This document shows positions 37,001-45,666 of a stretch of 64,000 nt of DNA, in pieces. How positions within the stretch are numbered: position 1 is the first letter of the stretch; each line of letters opens with the position of its first letter. Source of the DNA: Herbaspirillum sp. Sphag64 (lineage in GTDB: Bacteria; Pseudomonadota; Gammaproteobacteria; Burkholderiales; Burkholderiaceae_D); NCBI RefSeq assembly GCF_014192645.1, contig NZ_JACHYE010000001.1, positions 885,170 to 949,169 on the forward strand. Reading direction: 5' to 3'. The translations under genes were made by a program, and so were the position numbers. Under the pieces are notes generated by a model. The model searched no databases. It saw nothing but the letters and a program-made list of their open reading frames with translations, and was not told the origin of the DNA.

Positions 37001-38279
37001 ACGGCAAACGTTCAGCCAGCTCAGAAAGCAAGGCCAGATCCAGCACGCTCGCATCGAGTTTCATTTTTTCAGACTGCAGCGGTGTGGCCGGCTCATAGCG
37101 CTCGGAGATACTCGTCGGAGGCAACACGAATCCATCCGCTGTCTCCAGTGAAAAATTGCTCAACGATAACTGATGTCCATTGGCTGCAAAGCTTGATTTA
37201 TCCTCAAGCAAACCCGGCACGATAATTTCGCTGGCAGAAACCCGGCCACTGACACGGGCCAGTTGCAAGGGCTCCAGCGATTTACTCAACCGAGCTGACA
37301 GATCGGTCAAGCGGACATCCGCAGTGAAATCAGCGACCTTGCCGCGATCCAGATCCAACCACGCACGTACCGACCCCATCCCCTTGCTGAGCGTGATCGG
37401 ATAATCCACATAAGATTTCCAGATCGCAAGGTCGGCACCGGGCAGATCAGCATATAAACGCCCCTTCCAGCGCGACACATCAGCAATATCGCCAGCGAAA
37501 ACAGGATGATAAAAATCGGCACGGACATCAATCGGTCCGGCATGATCAGCAGGCGGAATAGCCTGCAATGCTAATTGATGCCGGCGCCAGTGATTACGCA
37601 ACATCAAATTGACACTACTTAATGCTAGCTCAGACGCATGCCGCTGATCGTCGCGCCAGCGCAGCCTGCCGTCACGGATGACAATCTCGCGTTGTGACAG
37701 CACCCAGTTGGCACCGGCGCCCTTGTTTCCGTTGTCTTGAACCAGGATGCCGGCAACGAACAATTTACCCTCAGGGTCACGCACGATCGATAAATCCGGC
37801 TTGACGATGGTCAGATTGTCCAGTCGCGGCTCTCCCACCAGCAGCGTGCGCCAGGAAAATGTCGCGGAAACCTCTGGCAAGCTCAGCGCCACCTGGCCGT
37901 TCTGATCATGAATAACAACGTTGGCGAGTTCAAGATGCGGCAGCAATCCGCGCCATGAAGCGCGCACGCTGGCGACACTGACGGAACGCCCTATCACCTG
38001 TGAGGCAATCTGCTCGATGTTTCCTTTATAACGCTCAATATCGGGAAGCACTGCGTAACGCAGCGTCAAAAAGAGCACGCAAAACAGGAAGTACGACAAC
38101 ACCACCAGTTTTCCTGTAATGATGAGGACGTAACGCGTGAAGCGGCTCAAATGCGAATAACAGCTTCGGACAGGCGCGATCAAGCTGCCCGCACCATTGC
38201 CAAATGAAGTCCACGTCTTACGCCAGCGCGAGTCTGGTGACTCTGTGGGTAAGGATGTTTTTTCTTGATCTGCGGACAT
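34071..38279 (-). CDS. yhdP: YhdP family AsmA-like envelope protein
   Basis: The 1402-residue product has one N-terminal membrane anchor at about residues 50-74 and a very long periplasmic part of repeating beta-strands, ending in an AsmA-like C-terminal domain (HVDLDDGQFLKVEPGAAKLLGVLNLQALPRRL, then DLRVVVTPDINVGTASVVALA and IHPLVGVGTFLAQLFL). YhdP and its relatives TamB and YdbH are thought to form bridges for phospholipid transport to the outer membrane. The ATG at 38279 is chosen over a TTG one codon earlier. It is divergent from glnE. Confidence 0.94.
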   Translation of the reverse strand: MSADQEKTSLPTESPDSRWRKTWTSFGNGAGSLIAPVRSCYSHLSRFTRYVLIITGKLVVLSYFLFCVLFLTLRYAVLPDIERYKGNIEQIASQVIGRSVSVASVRASWRGLLPHLELANVVIHDQNGQVALSLPEVSATFSWRTLLVGEPRLDNLTIVKPDLSIVRDPEGKLFVAGILVQDNGNKGAGANWVLSQREIVIRDGRLRWRDDQRHASELALSSVNLMLRNHWRRHQLALQAIPPADHAGPIDVRADFYHPVFAGDIADVSRWKGRLYADLPGADLAIWKSYVDYPITLSKGMGSVRAWLDLDRGKVADFTADVRLTDLSARLSKSLEPLQLARVSGRVSASEIIVPGLLEDKSSFAANGHQLSLSNFSLETADGFVLPPTSISERYEPATPLQSEKMKLDASVLDLALLSELAERLPLPLSQRKLLADLAPRGQLKDFSLQWQGSYPDIQSYSLHGGFIGLGMQAQAARTAQPATTLRPGRSGVPAVPGFSNLTGQIDATEKSGHLSLATTDGVLLLPSLFTDPKVAFDQLNLNSRWQVQKDQTLRFQIDDMHFALEGIAGSLSGSHVLPLEFNRPGAIDLKAHFSTFDIRRIARFLPLHTPEKLSQWLSGGLLDGKLTDVDITAKGDLADFPLHASRSNVDANSGFKLDGKFQGLTINYDPARKAPDGQSPEWPLLQQGKGSVTLDHSRLEIHADSAETMGVPLADISAIYADLLDPQSPLEIVGTASGSLEKMLRYLDASPVAHWIGNFTSASKAEGNAKMGLKLELPLHHLLDAKVEGRLQFNNNNVALLPALPVINRTNGVLTFNEKGFALESINGLFLNEPVTVSGGTQRDGNELVRVDGNLSADGLRRTYSDPVLQRLLERLTGASRYSATIAVKQRHAEITVESALQGLALDLPAPLQKAAGESWPMKFELIDLPTDDPLIERDQIKLTMASVMSASYLRQKVTGTQADWEVLHGGIGFSQAPPQPERGLAVNATAQTLNLDNWLSFRSSLSASGGAAQAASNAWLSPYLEPDTIAGRASELVIMNKKLDNVVLGASHLGKIWQVNLASDQASGYASWQEPNAGNVLGRVTARLASLNIPKNVIAEVSNASTVPVSFKIPALDIMADEFQVFGKSLGHLELNASNVRVNEGSAGNEVSQWHINKLSLNNADAQLRASGDWTAQGNNNRSGLTYALDIHDAGKLLERLGFPGTLKGGKGKLDGDVNWKGLPFALDIPSLSGQLHVDLDDGQFLKVEPGAAKLLGVLNLQALPRRLTLDFRDVFSQGFAFDSITGNASVLQGTATTDNLTMSGVNASVVMKGSADIAHETQDLRVVVTPDINVGTASVVALAIHPLVGVGTFLAQLFLHEPLMKSLTYEYNVTGSWREPVVVKQEHKDGVAGSKATTQ

Positions 38280-38383
38280 CAACGGTAGCGGTAAAAACTC
38301 AAGGTAGAATAAAACAAACGGCTAACATCATCGCATAAACGCGAGCGTGCGCCGCCAACAATACATTACAAATCAGACAATCT

Positions 38384-41161
38384 GTGACTATCTCCCTCCT
38401 CGACAGCCGCACCGCATCCCGCTTTCTGGCGCGCTGGATCAACGCAAAGAGCATTCGCTCAACTCAATTGAGCGAACAGACACAATTATCGCTGAACCGC
38501 ACCGTTTTCGAACAGCTTTTACAATTTGAGATGGAGTCTGGCGGCACTGTTGCCATGTCGCTCGGCGGTGCCATGCGACGCCTGCGCAATCTGGTGGTGT
38601 GCACCCTGATTGATCGCGATCTGCGTGGCCTGGCCGATCTGGACGAAGTTGTCCGCACGATGAGCGATTTTGCTGATTTTGCGGTGCAAACACACTTGCA
38701 GGCCCTGATGCAGGAACTGACCGTACTGTATGGCATGCCGATCGGCGAGGAATCCGGTAATCCACAGGAGCTGATCGTGTTGGGAATGGGGAAACTGGGC
38801 GGTGGTGAACTGAATGTATCGTCCGATATCGACCTGATCTTCGTCTATCCCGAAGATGGCGATACCCGCATCGAAAATGCTGAGCAACGATCACTGTCGA
38901 ACCATGAATTTTTCACGCGATTGGGCAAGAAACTCATCGGTGCCCTGTCGGAGATCACGGAAGATGGGTTCACCTTCCGGGTCGATATGGCGCTGCGCCC
39001 GAATGGTGCCTCCGGCCCGCTGGTAGCGAGCCTGAACATGGTCGAGGAATATCTGATCCGGCAAGGACGGGAATGGGAACGCTATGCCTGGACCAAGGCC
39101 CGTGCCCTGACCGGGAACGCTGCCGATATTGTCGCATTGGAAGCCATTAGCCGTCCCTTCATCTATCGCCGCTATCTGGATTTCGGTTCTATTGATGCCT
39201 TGCGCTCCATGCACGCACAGATTCGCGCCGAAGTGAAACGTCAGGAAGTACTGCACCCGGAGCGCAGCAACAACGTCAAGCTTGGCCGCGGCGGTATCCG
39301 CGAAGTGGAGTTCATCAGTCAGGTATTTCAGCTGATTCGTGGCGGTCGCGATCCGCAATTACGCGATCGCTCGACCCGCATCACCCTTCGCACACTGGCT
39401 GACAAGCAATTGCTAGAACCGGTAGTAGTGACCCAGTTGCTGGACGCCTACAGCTTTTTGCGCAATCTGGAACATCGACTGCAGTATCTCGACGACGCCC
39501 AGACCCACACGCTGCCACCAAACCCGGACGATCAGCAGCAGGTTGCCAGGATGATGGGCTACGCCGACGTACCGACTCTGCTGCACGCGCTGGAAGCCCA
39601 TCGGCAGATCGTGGCACAGCAATTCGATGCGATTTTTATGGATAAGCAAGCCGCTGAGAGCAATCCCAACCAAGCTGCTCAGGATGACCATACTCAAGGC
39701 GATAGCGCTGATGCGAATGTCTGCGAAGTACAGGATGGCGACACCGCTCAAACGATCAGCTCGGTGTTGGCAGCGCGTCATCTGGGGGAAGCTGAAGTCA
39801 TTGAAACTGCGGCCCAACGTATCCATGGCACGCTGCAATCGCCACGCTTGCAATCGCTGCCGGAGAGTAGTCGCACCCGCCTGGTTGCGCTCATCAATAG
39901 TGCACTGGGCATCATCGCCAGCATGCCCGATCCTGCGCAACGGCTACCGGCGCTGAACCGTCTGCTCGATTTTTTCATCGCGATTGCCCGACGTGCCGCC
40001 TACTTGGCGTTATTGACTGAATATCCGCACAGCCTCAAGCGCCTGATCCGCATGATGGCCGCCAGCGACTGGGCGGCCAAGTATCTGACGCTACATCCGA
40101 TTCTGCTCGACGAGCTGCTCGATGACCGCAATCTGAAGGCGCCGCCTGACTGGCCCGCCTTCGCGCGCGACTGCCAAAGCCAGCTCGACACTGCCCCAGG
40201 CGACACCGAGCGCCAGATGGATATCCTGCGTGAAATGCACCATGCGCAGCTGTTCCGCTTGCTGGCACAGGATCTGGAAGGGGAACTGAGTGTAGAGCGG
40301 CTGGCCGATCACTTGTCGGCACTGGCCGACATCCTGGTCGCCGCCACCATTGATGCAGTCTGGAACAGCATCAACAACCGCCATCGGGAGAAGCCGAAGT
40401 TCACTGTGATTGCCTACGGCAAGCTGGGCGGCAAGGAGCTTGGCTATGTGTCAGATCTCGACGTGGTCTTTCTGTATGAGGACGACGATCAGGAAGCCCC
40501 GGGACTGTATGCCAAGCTGGCGCAGCGTTTCATTACCTGGATGACAGCGCACACCCCGGCTGGGACCTTGTTCGATATTGATATTGCCTTGCGTCCGGAT
40601 GGTGCAAGTGGTCTGCTGGTCTCGTCGCTGGCAACGTTTGAAAAATACCAGCGCAATTCCGCCTGGGTCTGGGAACATCAGGCACTGACACGGGCGCGCT
40701 TCTGTGCCGGCGATGCAGATATCGGCAGCCGTTTTGAAACCCTGCGTGAAGACTTGCTGCAGCAGGAGCGGGATCCACAGAAGCTCCGACAGGAAGTGCT
40801 TGGCATGCGACTCAAGCTGCATCAGGCACATCCGAATCACAGCGTCCTGTTCGATCTCAAGCACGATGATGGCGGCATGATCGATATCGAGTTTCTGGTG
40901 CAATTTCTGGTCTTGCGACATGCAGCCCAGTACCACCAGTTGACTGATGATATTGGCAACATTGCCCTGCTCAAGCTGTGTGGCAGTCTGGGATTGATCC
41001 CTGAAACGCTGGCTGGTCAGGTCGCCGATGCCTATCGTCTGTTCCGCAAATTACAACATCAGATCCGGCTGCAAGGAGAAGAGCGTGCCCGCACGCCGTT
41101 GGAACGGGTACAAGCCGAGAGTGACAGCGTCAAACAGTTATGGGCGGTGGTGTTTGCCTGA
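38384..41161 (+). CDS. glnE: Bifunctional glutamine synthetase adenylyltransferase/adenylyl-removing enzyme
   Basis: GlnE adds AMP to, or removes it from, glutamine synthetase according to nitrogen status signalled by PII. The 925-residue product has two nucleotidyltransferase domains: N-terminal LGMGKLGGGELNVSSDIDLIF near residue 134 (deadenylylation) and C-terminal AYGKLGGKELGYVSDLDVVF near residue 675 (adenylylation), joined by a regulatory helical region. The start is a GTG at 38384 with a weak ribosome binding site. Length is close to the E. coli enzyme (about 945). Confidence 0.95.
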   Translation: MTISLLDSRTASRFLARWINAKSIRSTQLSEQTQLSLNRTVFEQLLQFEMESGGTVAMSLGGAMRRLRNLVVCTLIDRDLRGLADLDEVVRTMSDFADFAVQTHLQALMQELTVLYGMPIGEESGNPQELIVLGMGKLGGGELNVSSDIDLIFVYPEDGDTRIENAEQRSLSNHEFFTRLGKKLIGALSEITEDGFTFRVDMALRPNGASGPLVASLNMVEEYLIRQGREWERYAWTKARALTGNAADIVALEAISRPFIYRRYLDFGSIDALRSMHAQIRAEVKRQEVLHPERSNNVKLGRGGIREVEFISQVFQLIRGGRDPQLRDRSTRITLRTLADKQLLEPVVVTQLLDAYSFLRNLEHRLQYLDDAQTHTLPPNPDDQQQVARMMGYADVPTLLHALEAHRQIVAQQFDAIFMDKQAAESNPNQAAQDDHTQGDSADANVCEVQDGDTAQTISSVLAARHLGEAEVIETAAQRIHGTLQSPRLQSLPESSRTRLVALINSALGIIASMPDPAQRLPALNRLLDFFIAIARRAAYLALLTEYPHSLKRLIRMMAASDWAAKYLTLHPILLDELLDDRNLKAPPDWPAFARDCQSQLDTAPGDTERQMDILREMHHAQLFRLLAQDLEGELSVERLADHLSALADILVAATIDAVWNSINNRHREKPKFTVIAYGKLGGKELGYVSDLDVVFLYEDDDQEAPGLYAKLAQRFITWMTAHTPAGTLFDIDIALRPDGASGLLVSSLATFEKYQRNSAWVWEHQALTRARFCAGDADIGSRFETLREDLLQQERDPQKLRQEVLGMRLKLHQAHPNHSVLFDLKHDDGGMIDIEFLVQFLVLRHAAQYHQLTDDIGNIALLKLCGSLGLIPETLAGQVADAYRLFRKLQHQIRLQGEERARTPLERVQAESDSVKQLWAVVFA

Positions 41162-41178
41162 CCACTGGCGCGTCGTAC

Positions 41179-41892
41179 TCAGCTGGCAGCGTCAGCCGAG
41201 GCACGAACTGACGTGTCAAAGCGCTGCAGGCGCGGCAGATAAAAACGCTGAGGATCAAGCGAAAAGATGACCCGGCTGACACGCCCGGTCAGTTGGTCTC
41301 GCGGAACAAAACCTATGTACCGGGAATCGCGGCTATCGTCGCGATTGTCGCCCAGCATCAGGTACTGATCGCCGGGAACCGTCATCGGTCCGAAACTGCG
41401 TAAGGCCATGCGCTCCGGCAAGAGCATCACGCCATGTGTCATGCCCGGCATCTGCTCCTGCTGGATGAGCTGGGCGCCGTCATAATCGGGCATACGGTGA
41501 TCCTGCAGTGCCTGAACAGCGGCATCGTATGTCAGTGGCGTACCATTAATGATCAGTTGCTCGTCGCGCATTTCAACGATATCGCCAGGGACACCAATAA
41601 CCCGTTTGACCAAGCGTACGCCATCGGCCGGCGAAATAAAGGTCACGATATCGCCGCGCTCGGGATCGCCTACATGATGCAGCACAATATTGGTGAACGG
41701 CAGTTTGACATCGTAGGCAAGCCGGTTGGACAAGATGCGGTCGCCCACCAGCAAGGTGGGATACATCGAGGAAGACGGTACACCATACCAGTCGGCAACG
41801 GCGCTGCGAATGAACAGCATACCGACAAAAAAACAAAGAAATATCTTGTTCCTGGCGATGAAACTGCGGATTAGGTGTTTGACTGCCTGCAT
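41179..41892 (-). CDS. lepB: Signal peptidase I, short form
   Basis: This S26 peptidase cleaves signal peptides in the periplasm. The 237-residue product has one membrane helix (KIFLCFFVGMLFIRSAVADW), then the catalytic serine in PSSSMYPTLLVGD, the catalytic lysine in RLVKRVIGVPGD and the C-terminal GDNRDDSRDSRYIGFVPRDQ. It lacks the second N-terminal helix of the longer lepA-linked LepB, so it is probably an additional signal peptidase. The ATG at 41892 is chosen; upstream in-frame starts to 41967 would add basic residues. It follows the sulfate transport genes after a small hairpin. Confidence 0.9.
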   Translation of the reverse strand: MQAVKHLIRSFIARNKIFLCFFVGMLFIRSAVADWYGVPSSSMYPTLLVGDRILSNRLAYDVKLPFTNIVLHHVGDPERGDIVTFISPADGVRLVKRVIGVPGDIVEMRDEQLIINGTPLTYDAAVQALQDHRMPDYDGAQLIQQEQMPGMTHGVMLLPERMALRSFGPMTVPGDQYLMLGDNRDDSRDSRYIGFVPRDQLTGRVSRVIFSLDPQRFYLPRLQRFDTSVRASADAAS

Positions 41893-41905
41893 GTTCAATC
41901 TCATT

Positions 41906-41923
41906 AAAAGCCACACTCGTGGC
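41906..41923 (-). terminator. Short hairpin between cysW and lepB
   Basis: On the minus strand GCCAC-GAGT-GTGGC is followed by TTTTAAT. The stem is only five pairs, so it is a weak or leaky terminator. Confidence 0.35.
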
Positions 41924-41991
41924 CATTGGGGCCGCATCAGCTGGCCAATGAGACAGTAACGCTGCAAGACTGGTTCCGGTGCACCGGTAGT

Positions 41992-42849
41992 TCAATCGGC
42001 AGGAACAACCTTGCGCTGTGCCACTTCCCGGTTGACGCGCCACTCCATGACAGTTTTGAGGATCAGGGTGATGACGGCCATGCACGCCAGTATCGCAGCC
42101 GCAGTAAAGGCTGCCGCCGTCTTGTAGTCATTGTTGAGTTGCTCGACCAGCAAGGGCATGGTCAGGGTCTGGTTCATGATGCTGCCAGAGACTACCGACA
42201 CGGCGCCGAATTCACCAACCGCGCGGGCGCTGGTCAGGACGACACCATACAGCAGTCCCCATTTGATATTGGGCAAGGTGACGCGCCAGAAGATGGTCCA
42301 GCCACTGGCACCGAGTGACAGTGCAGCGAGTTCTTCTTCACTGCCCTGCACCTGCATCAACGGAATCAGGATACGCGCAATGTAGGGCGTGGTCACGAAA
42401 ATGGTCACCATGACAATCCCGGGCCAGGCGAACATCAGTTGAATATCATGCGCAGAAAACCACTGGCCGAGAGTGCTTTCCATACCGAACACCACCAGAT
42501 AGCAAAGACCCGCTACCACCGGCGAAGTCGCATAGGGAATATCAACTAGCGTCAGCAGCAGATCGCGGCCACGGAAACGATAGTGCGTGACACACCATGC
42601 CAGCAAGATTCCGAACAGTAAATTACAAGGCACCGTCAGCAACGTAGTGAAGACCGTCAACGCCAGCGCATTACGCAGATAATCTTCCTGCAGATTCGCC
42701 AGCAGTAACTGCCAGCCACCAGCAAATGCCTTGGCAAAAATCAACACCAGCGGAATCACCAGCACCAGAATGGTCAGGGCGATCCCCACACCCACCAGTA
42801 GTAATTGATGGGCTTGCCGCACCGGCTTGCGTTGTTTGACCGTGCTCAT
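41992..42849 (-). CDS. cysW: Sulfate/thiosulfate ABC transporter permease CysW
   Basis: The 285-residue inner-membrane permease has about six helices and the ABC permease EAA-type loop (EEELAALSLGASGWTIFWRVTLPNIKWGLLYG). Its start overlaps the cysT stop by ATGA, showing translational coupling. With CysT it forms the membrane channel for sulfate import. No ATPase gene (cysA) follows; the next gene is lepB, so the ATPase must be encoded elsewhere. Confidence 0.95.
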   Translation of the reverse strand: MSTVKQRKPVRQAHQLLLVGVGIALTILVLVIPLVLIFAKAFAGGWQLLLANLQEDYLRNALALTVFTTLLTVPCNLLFGILLAWCVTHYRFRGRDLLLTLVDIPYATSPVVAGLCYLVVFGMESTLGQWFSAHDIQLMFAWPGIVMVTIFVTTPYIARILIPLMQVQGSEEELAALSLGASGWTIFWRVTLPNIKWGLLYGVVLTSARAVGEFGAVSVVSGSIMNQTLTMPLLVEQLNNDYKTAAAFTAAAILACMAVITLILKTVMEWRVNREVAQRKVVPAD

Positions 42850-43697
42850 CGTGCAACCCTCTGAAACAGTTGAACCTGCAGCACCTGTAACACAAACAGC
42901 AATAGCAGGGATGCAACCAATACGACCGAAGCAATCGCAGCAGCAGCGGCATAGTTGAATTCCTGCAGCCGCACGAAAATCATCAACGACGTCACTTCGG
43001 TCTTGAAGGGGATATTGCCGGCGATCATGATAACCGCACCGAATTCACCAAGACTGCGAATGAAGGCCTGTGACGCGCCGGTAATCAGTGCCGGCATCAG
43101 GGTCGGAATGGTAATCCGGCAAAAGATCTGCCACTTGTGCGCCCCCAGGGTAGCGGCCGCCTCTTCCTGCTCGGCATCGAGCTCCTCGAGCACCGGCTGC
43201 AGGGAACGTACGATGAAGGGCAGGCTGGTGAACATCATCGCCACTACGATGCCGGGAAACGCATAGGAAATTTTCCAGCCGAACAGTTCGAACCACTGCC
43301 CCAGCCAGCCCTCGGGAATGAACAACGCCGACAGGGTAATCCCCGCCACCGAGGTCGGCAAGGCAAAGGGCAGATCGATCAGCGCATCCATGATGCGCCG
43401 CCCCGGAAAGCTATAGCGAGTGACGACCCAGGCCAGAATGACGCCAATTGTGGTTGCTCCCAGTGTTGAATAAGCAGCGCCAGCAGCCGTCACGCGATAG
43501 CTTTGCACGACGCGCACATCGGTAATGGCAGACCAGTATTGCGCCCAGCTCATATCACCGACATACACCAGCAGGCCCGACAATGGAATCAGCACGAACA
43601 GACTGAGGTAGAGCGTCGAAAAACCAAAGCTCAGAGCGAAACCAGGCAAGATCGGCGAGCGCCGGAAAAACCTCAGAAATGTAGGAGCAGCTGGCAA
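42846..43697 (-). CDS. cysT: Sulfate/thiosulfate ABC transporter permease CysT (CysU)
   Basis: The 283-residue permease has six hydrophobic helices and the conserved loop EEAAATLGAHKWQIFCRITIPTLMPALITG. The frame offers no ATG near the expected start; a TTG at 43697 with AGGG upstream is the likely initiation codon, with an upstream in-frame stop at 43725. It lies between the substrate-binding protein gene and cysW. Confidence 0.94.
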   Translation of the reverse strand: MPAAPTFLRFFRRSPILPGFALSFGFSTLYLSLFVLIPLSGLLVYVGDMSWAQYWSAITDVRVVQSYRVTAAGAAYSTLGATTIGVILAWVVTRYSFPGRRIMDALIDLPFALPTSVAGITLSALFIPEGWLGQWFELFGWKISYAFPGIVVAMMFTSLPFIVRSLQPVLEELDAEQEEAAATLGAHKWQIFCRITIPTLMPALITGASQAFIRSLGEFGAVIMIAGNIPFKTEVTSLMIFVRLQEFNYAAAAAIASVVLVASLLLLFVLQVLQVQLFQRVAR

Positions 43698-43745
43698 ATC
43701 GAACCCTAGATCAAGTGAAAATAGTCAGTCAGCAACAGTAGACGC

Positions 43746-44759
43746 TCAACGCTGCGCCATCAATTGATCCAGCACACCACCCGAAGAAAAATGTGTCTGC
43801 TGAATCTGCTCCCAGGAGCCCAACACCTTGGTCGGATCAATCAGACGCACCTTGGCGTAGCGGTCCGCAACCACCTTGGCGACATCCGGATGATTGACAC
43901 GGTAGTGGAACGTCGTCAGCAGCAACTGAATCTCACGCGAATACTGGTATTGGAGATAGGCAGTAGCCACTGCGCGGGTACCTTTGGCATCGACCACTTT
44001 GTCGACCACTGCCACCGGGAATTCCGCCAGTACCGACACCGGTGGGACTACAACTTCATAGCCTCCTGACTTGAATTCATCACTCTTGGCAATATTGAGT
44101 ACTTCAGATTCGAATGTCAGCAACACGTCGCCCTGCCCGTTCTGGGCAAACGCCACTGTGGCGCCACGACCACCGGTGGCAAAGTTGACGACGTTATGCA
44201 GGAATTTACCGACAAACTGCTTGACCTTGCTCTGGTCACCGGCGAATTTTTCATTCGCATAGAGCCAGGCACCGAGGTAGGTATAGCGCGCGTTACCGGA
44301 GGTCTTAGGATTCGGGAATACCAGCTTCACATCATCGCGTACCAGATCGTCCCAGCCCTTGATATTTTTCGGATTACCTTTGCGTACCAGAAACGCAATC
44401 GTGCTGTAGTAGGGGGAGCTGTTATTGGGAAACGCCGTGCGCCAATCTTTTCTCACCAATCCGCGCTGCGCAAGAATATCGATATCGGTTACCTGATTGA
44501 AGGTGACGGTGTCGACCTTCTTACCCTGAATAATGTCTTGCGCCTGACGTGAAGTACCTGCGAAGGATTGATCAATCTGCAATTCCTTACCGGTCTGTGT
44601 CTTCCATTGGGCCTGAAATTTTGGATTAATGGCGGCGAACACCTCACGTGCCACATCATAGGAGGCGTTCAAAATCGGCTTATCCTGGGTCTGAGCCTGC
44701 GCTGTAGTTCCCGCCAGCAGCGCCAGACTGGTGATGGCATACAGGATGTACTTGAACAT
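43746..44759 (-). CDS. Sulfate-binding periplasmic protein
   Basis: The 337-residue product has a signal peptide (YILYAITSLALLAGTTAQAQ) and matches Sbp/CysP: ILNASYDVAREVFAAINPKF, DQSFAGTSRQAQDIIQG, ADTVTFNQVTD-like segments and FPNPKTSGNARYTYLGAW, which line the sulfate-binding cleft. It delivers sulfate to CysT-CysW. The ATG at 44759 has GGAG upstream. Sbp and CysP cannot be separated with certainty from the sequence alone. Confidence 0.94.
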   Translation of the reverse strand: MFKYILYAITSLALLAGTTAQAQTQDKPILNASYDVAREVFAAINPKFQAQWKTQTGKELQIDQSFAGTSRQAQDIIQGKKVDTVTFNQVTDIDILAQRGLVRKDWRTAFPNNSSPYYSTIAFLVRKGNPKNIKGWDDLVRDDVKLVFPNPKTSGNARYTYLGAWLYANEKFAGDQSKVKQFVGKFLHNVVNFATGGRGATVAFAQNGQGDVLLTFESEVLNIAKSDEFKSGGYEVVVPPVSVLAEFPVAVVDKVVDAKGTRAVATAYLQYQYSREIQLLLTTFHYRVNHPDVAKVVADRYAKVRLIDPTKVLGSWEQIQQTHFSSGGVLDQLMAQR

Positions 44760-44921
44760 GGTACTGACTCCGAGAAATAAAACCATTGATTAATAACTAA
44801 CTAAAGGCTGCCGTCAGCCAACTTAAAGTTGCCGGGAAATGTAGCAAGACCACTCAAACTGACAAACAATGTATTTCGACTATGCTTATGCTAAAAATGT
44901 TGCCTGCTTTCTACCCGCAAT

Positions 44922-44957
44922 AAAAAACACCCCGCGCACATCACTGTGCAAGGGGTG
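44922..44957 (-). terminator. Terminator of the lipoprotein gene
   Basis: On the minus strand CACCCC(TT)GCACA-GTGA-TGTGC(GC)GGGGTG forms a stem with one small internal bulge, followed by TTTTTTATT. It closes the gene ending at 45005. Confidence 0.85.
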
Positions 44958-45004
44958 CAGCGAGGAATCAAGGGAACTGGCTACCAACCTGCTGATAATG
45001 AAAG

Positions 45005-45505
45005 TCAGCTCTTGCTACTGTCTTTATCTTTACCACCTTTTTCTTTCATGGCGCGTTCACGCTCACGTTTTTCACGCCGTGCAGCGCGCTCATCAACAGG
45101 AGCCGCAGCCTTGTCAGCGGCCTCTTTGTCGGCTTGCGCCTTCTCTTCTGCTGCCTTGGCAGCGGCAGCCTTTTCTTCTTCAGTCGGTTCCGGTGCGGGT
45201 GGTTTTACCGTGTCGATACCCTTGGCGGCCATGTATTCATGCATGTCCTTCCAGCCAGTAAAAATACCTGCCTTGAGTGCATTCGGATTGAGTTGATAGC
45301 AGTCTTCCAGGCTTTGCCCAACCTGACGGCAACCGGCACCAAGGGCAACACCCTCGGCCTTGGCTTCTTCCGGGGTCTGTCTGAATTTCTTGAATTTTTC
45401 GACATAGTCGCAACCAGCCAGAGCAAGCATGAGCATAGCGACCATGGAAAGCCTGGCGACTCGACCAGAGCGGAAGGACGTCGAGAACGATGACGATGAT
45501 GACAT
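45005..45505 (-). CDS. Lipoprotein with charged Ala/Lys/Glu-rich tail
   Basis: The 166-residue product has a short signal sequence with lipobox LALAGC, so it should be lipid-anchored. A small domain with three cysteines follows (GAGCRQVGQSLEDCYQ), then GIFTGWKDMHEYMAAKGID. The last 60 residues are almost only Glu, Ala, Lys, Arg and Asp, predicted to be a long charged helix or coiled coil. The ATG at 45505 has GAGGA upstream; it is divergent from nothing and convergent with none, lying downstream of gap by 160 bp that contain two inverted repeats. Family known to me only as hypothetical lipoproteins of related bacteria. Confidence 0.8.
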   Translation of the reverse strand: MSSSSSFSTSFRSGRVARLSMVAMLMLALAGCDYVEKFKKFRQTPEEAKAEGVALGAGCRQVGQSLEDCYQLNPNALKAGIFTGWKDMHEYMAAKGIDTVKPPAPEPTEEEKAAAAKAAEEKAQADKEAADKAAAPVDERAARREKRERERAMKEKGGKDKDSSKS

Positions 45506-45549
45506 TACATTCCTCAGTTCATTATTATTCAATGATCAACAACAGAATG

Positions 45550-45609
45550 CAGTTCATAAATACCGCAGGCAAATTCACAACCCGACCTGATCCGACTATT
45601 TATGAACTG
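45550..45609. repeat. 13-bp inverted repeat upstream of the lipoprotein gene
   Basis: CAGTTCATAAATA (45550-45562) and TATTTATGAACTG (45597-45609) are exact reverse complements separated by 34 nt. The arms lie 45-105 bp upstream of the lipoprotein start, a position suited to a regulator. Confidence 0.75.
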
Positions 45610-45618
45610 AATTCTCAT

Positions 45619-45652
45619 GCGACCTGAACCTGAATAATCAGATACAGGTCGC
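45619..45652. repeat. 8-bp inverted repeat after gap
   Basis: GCGACCTG (45619-45626) and CAGGTCGC (45645-45652) form a hairpin just past the gap stop codon. No T-run; possibly an mRNA-end or weak termination structure. Confidence 0.5.
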
Positions 45653-45666
45653 TGAGAATGCAAGGC

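Noticed and set aside
44787..44921. CysB binding site upstream of the sulfate-binding protein gene
   Set aside because: Expected from family knowledge, but no distinct motif could be read with confidence.
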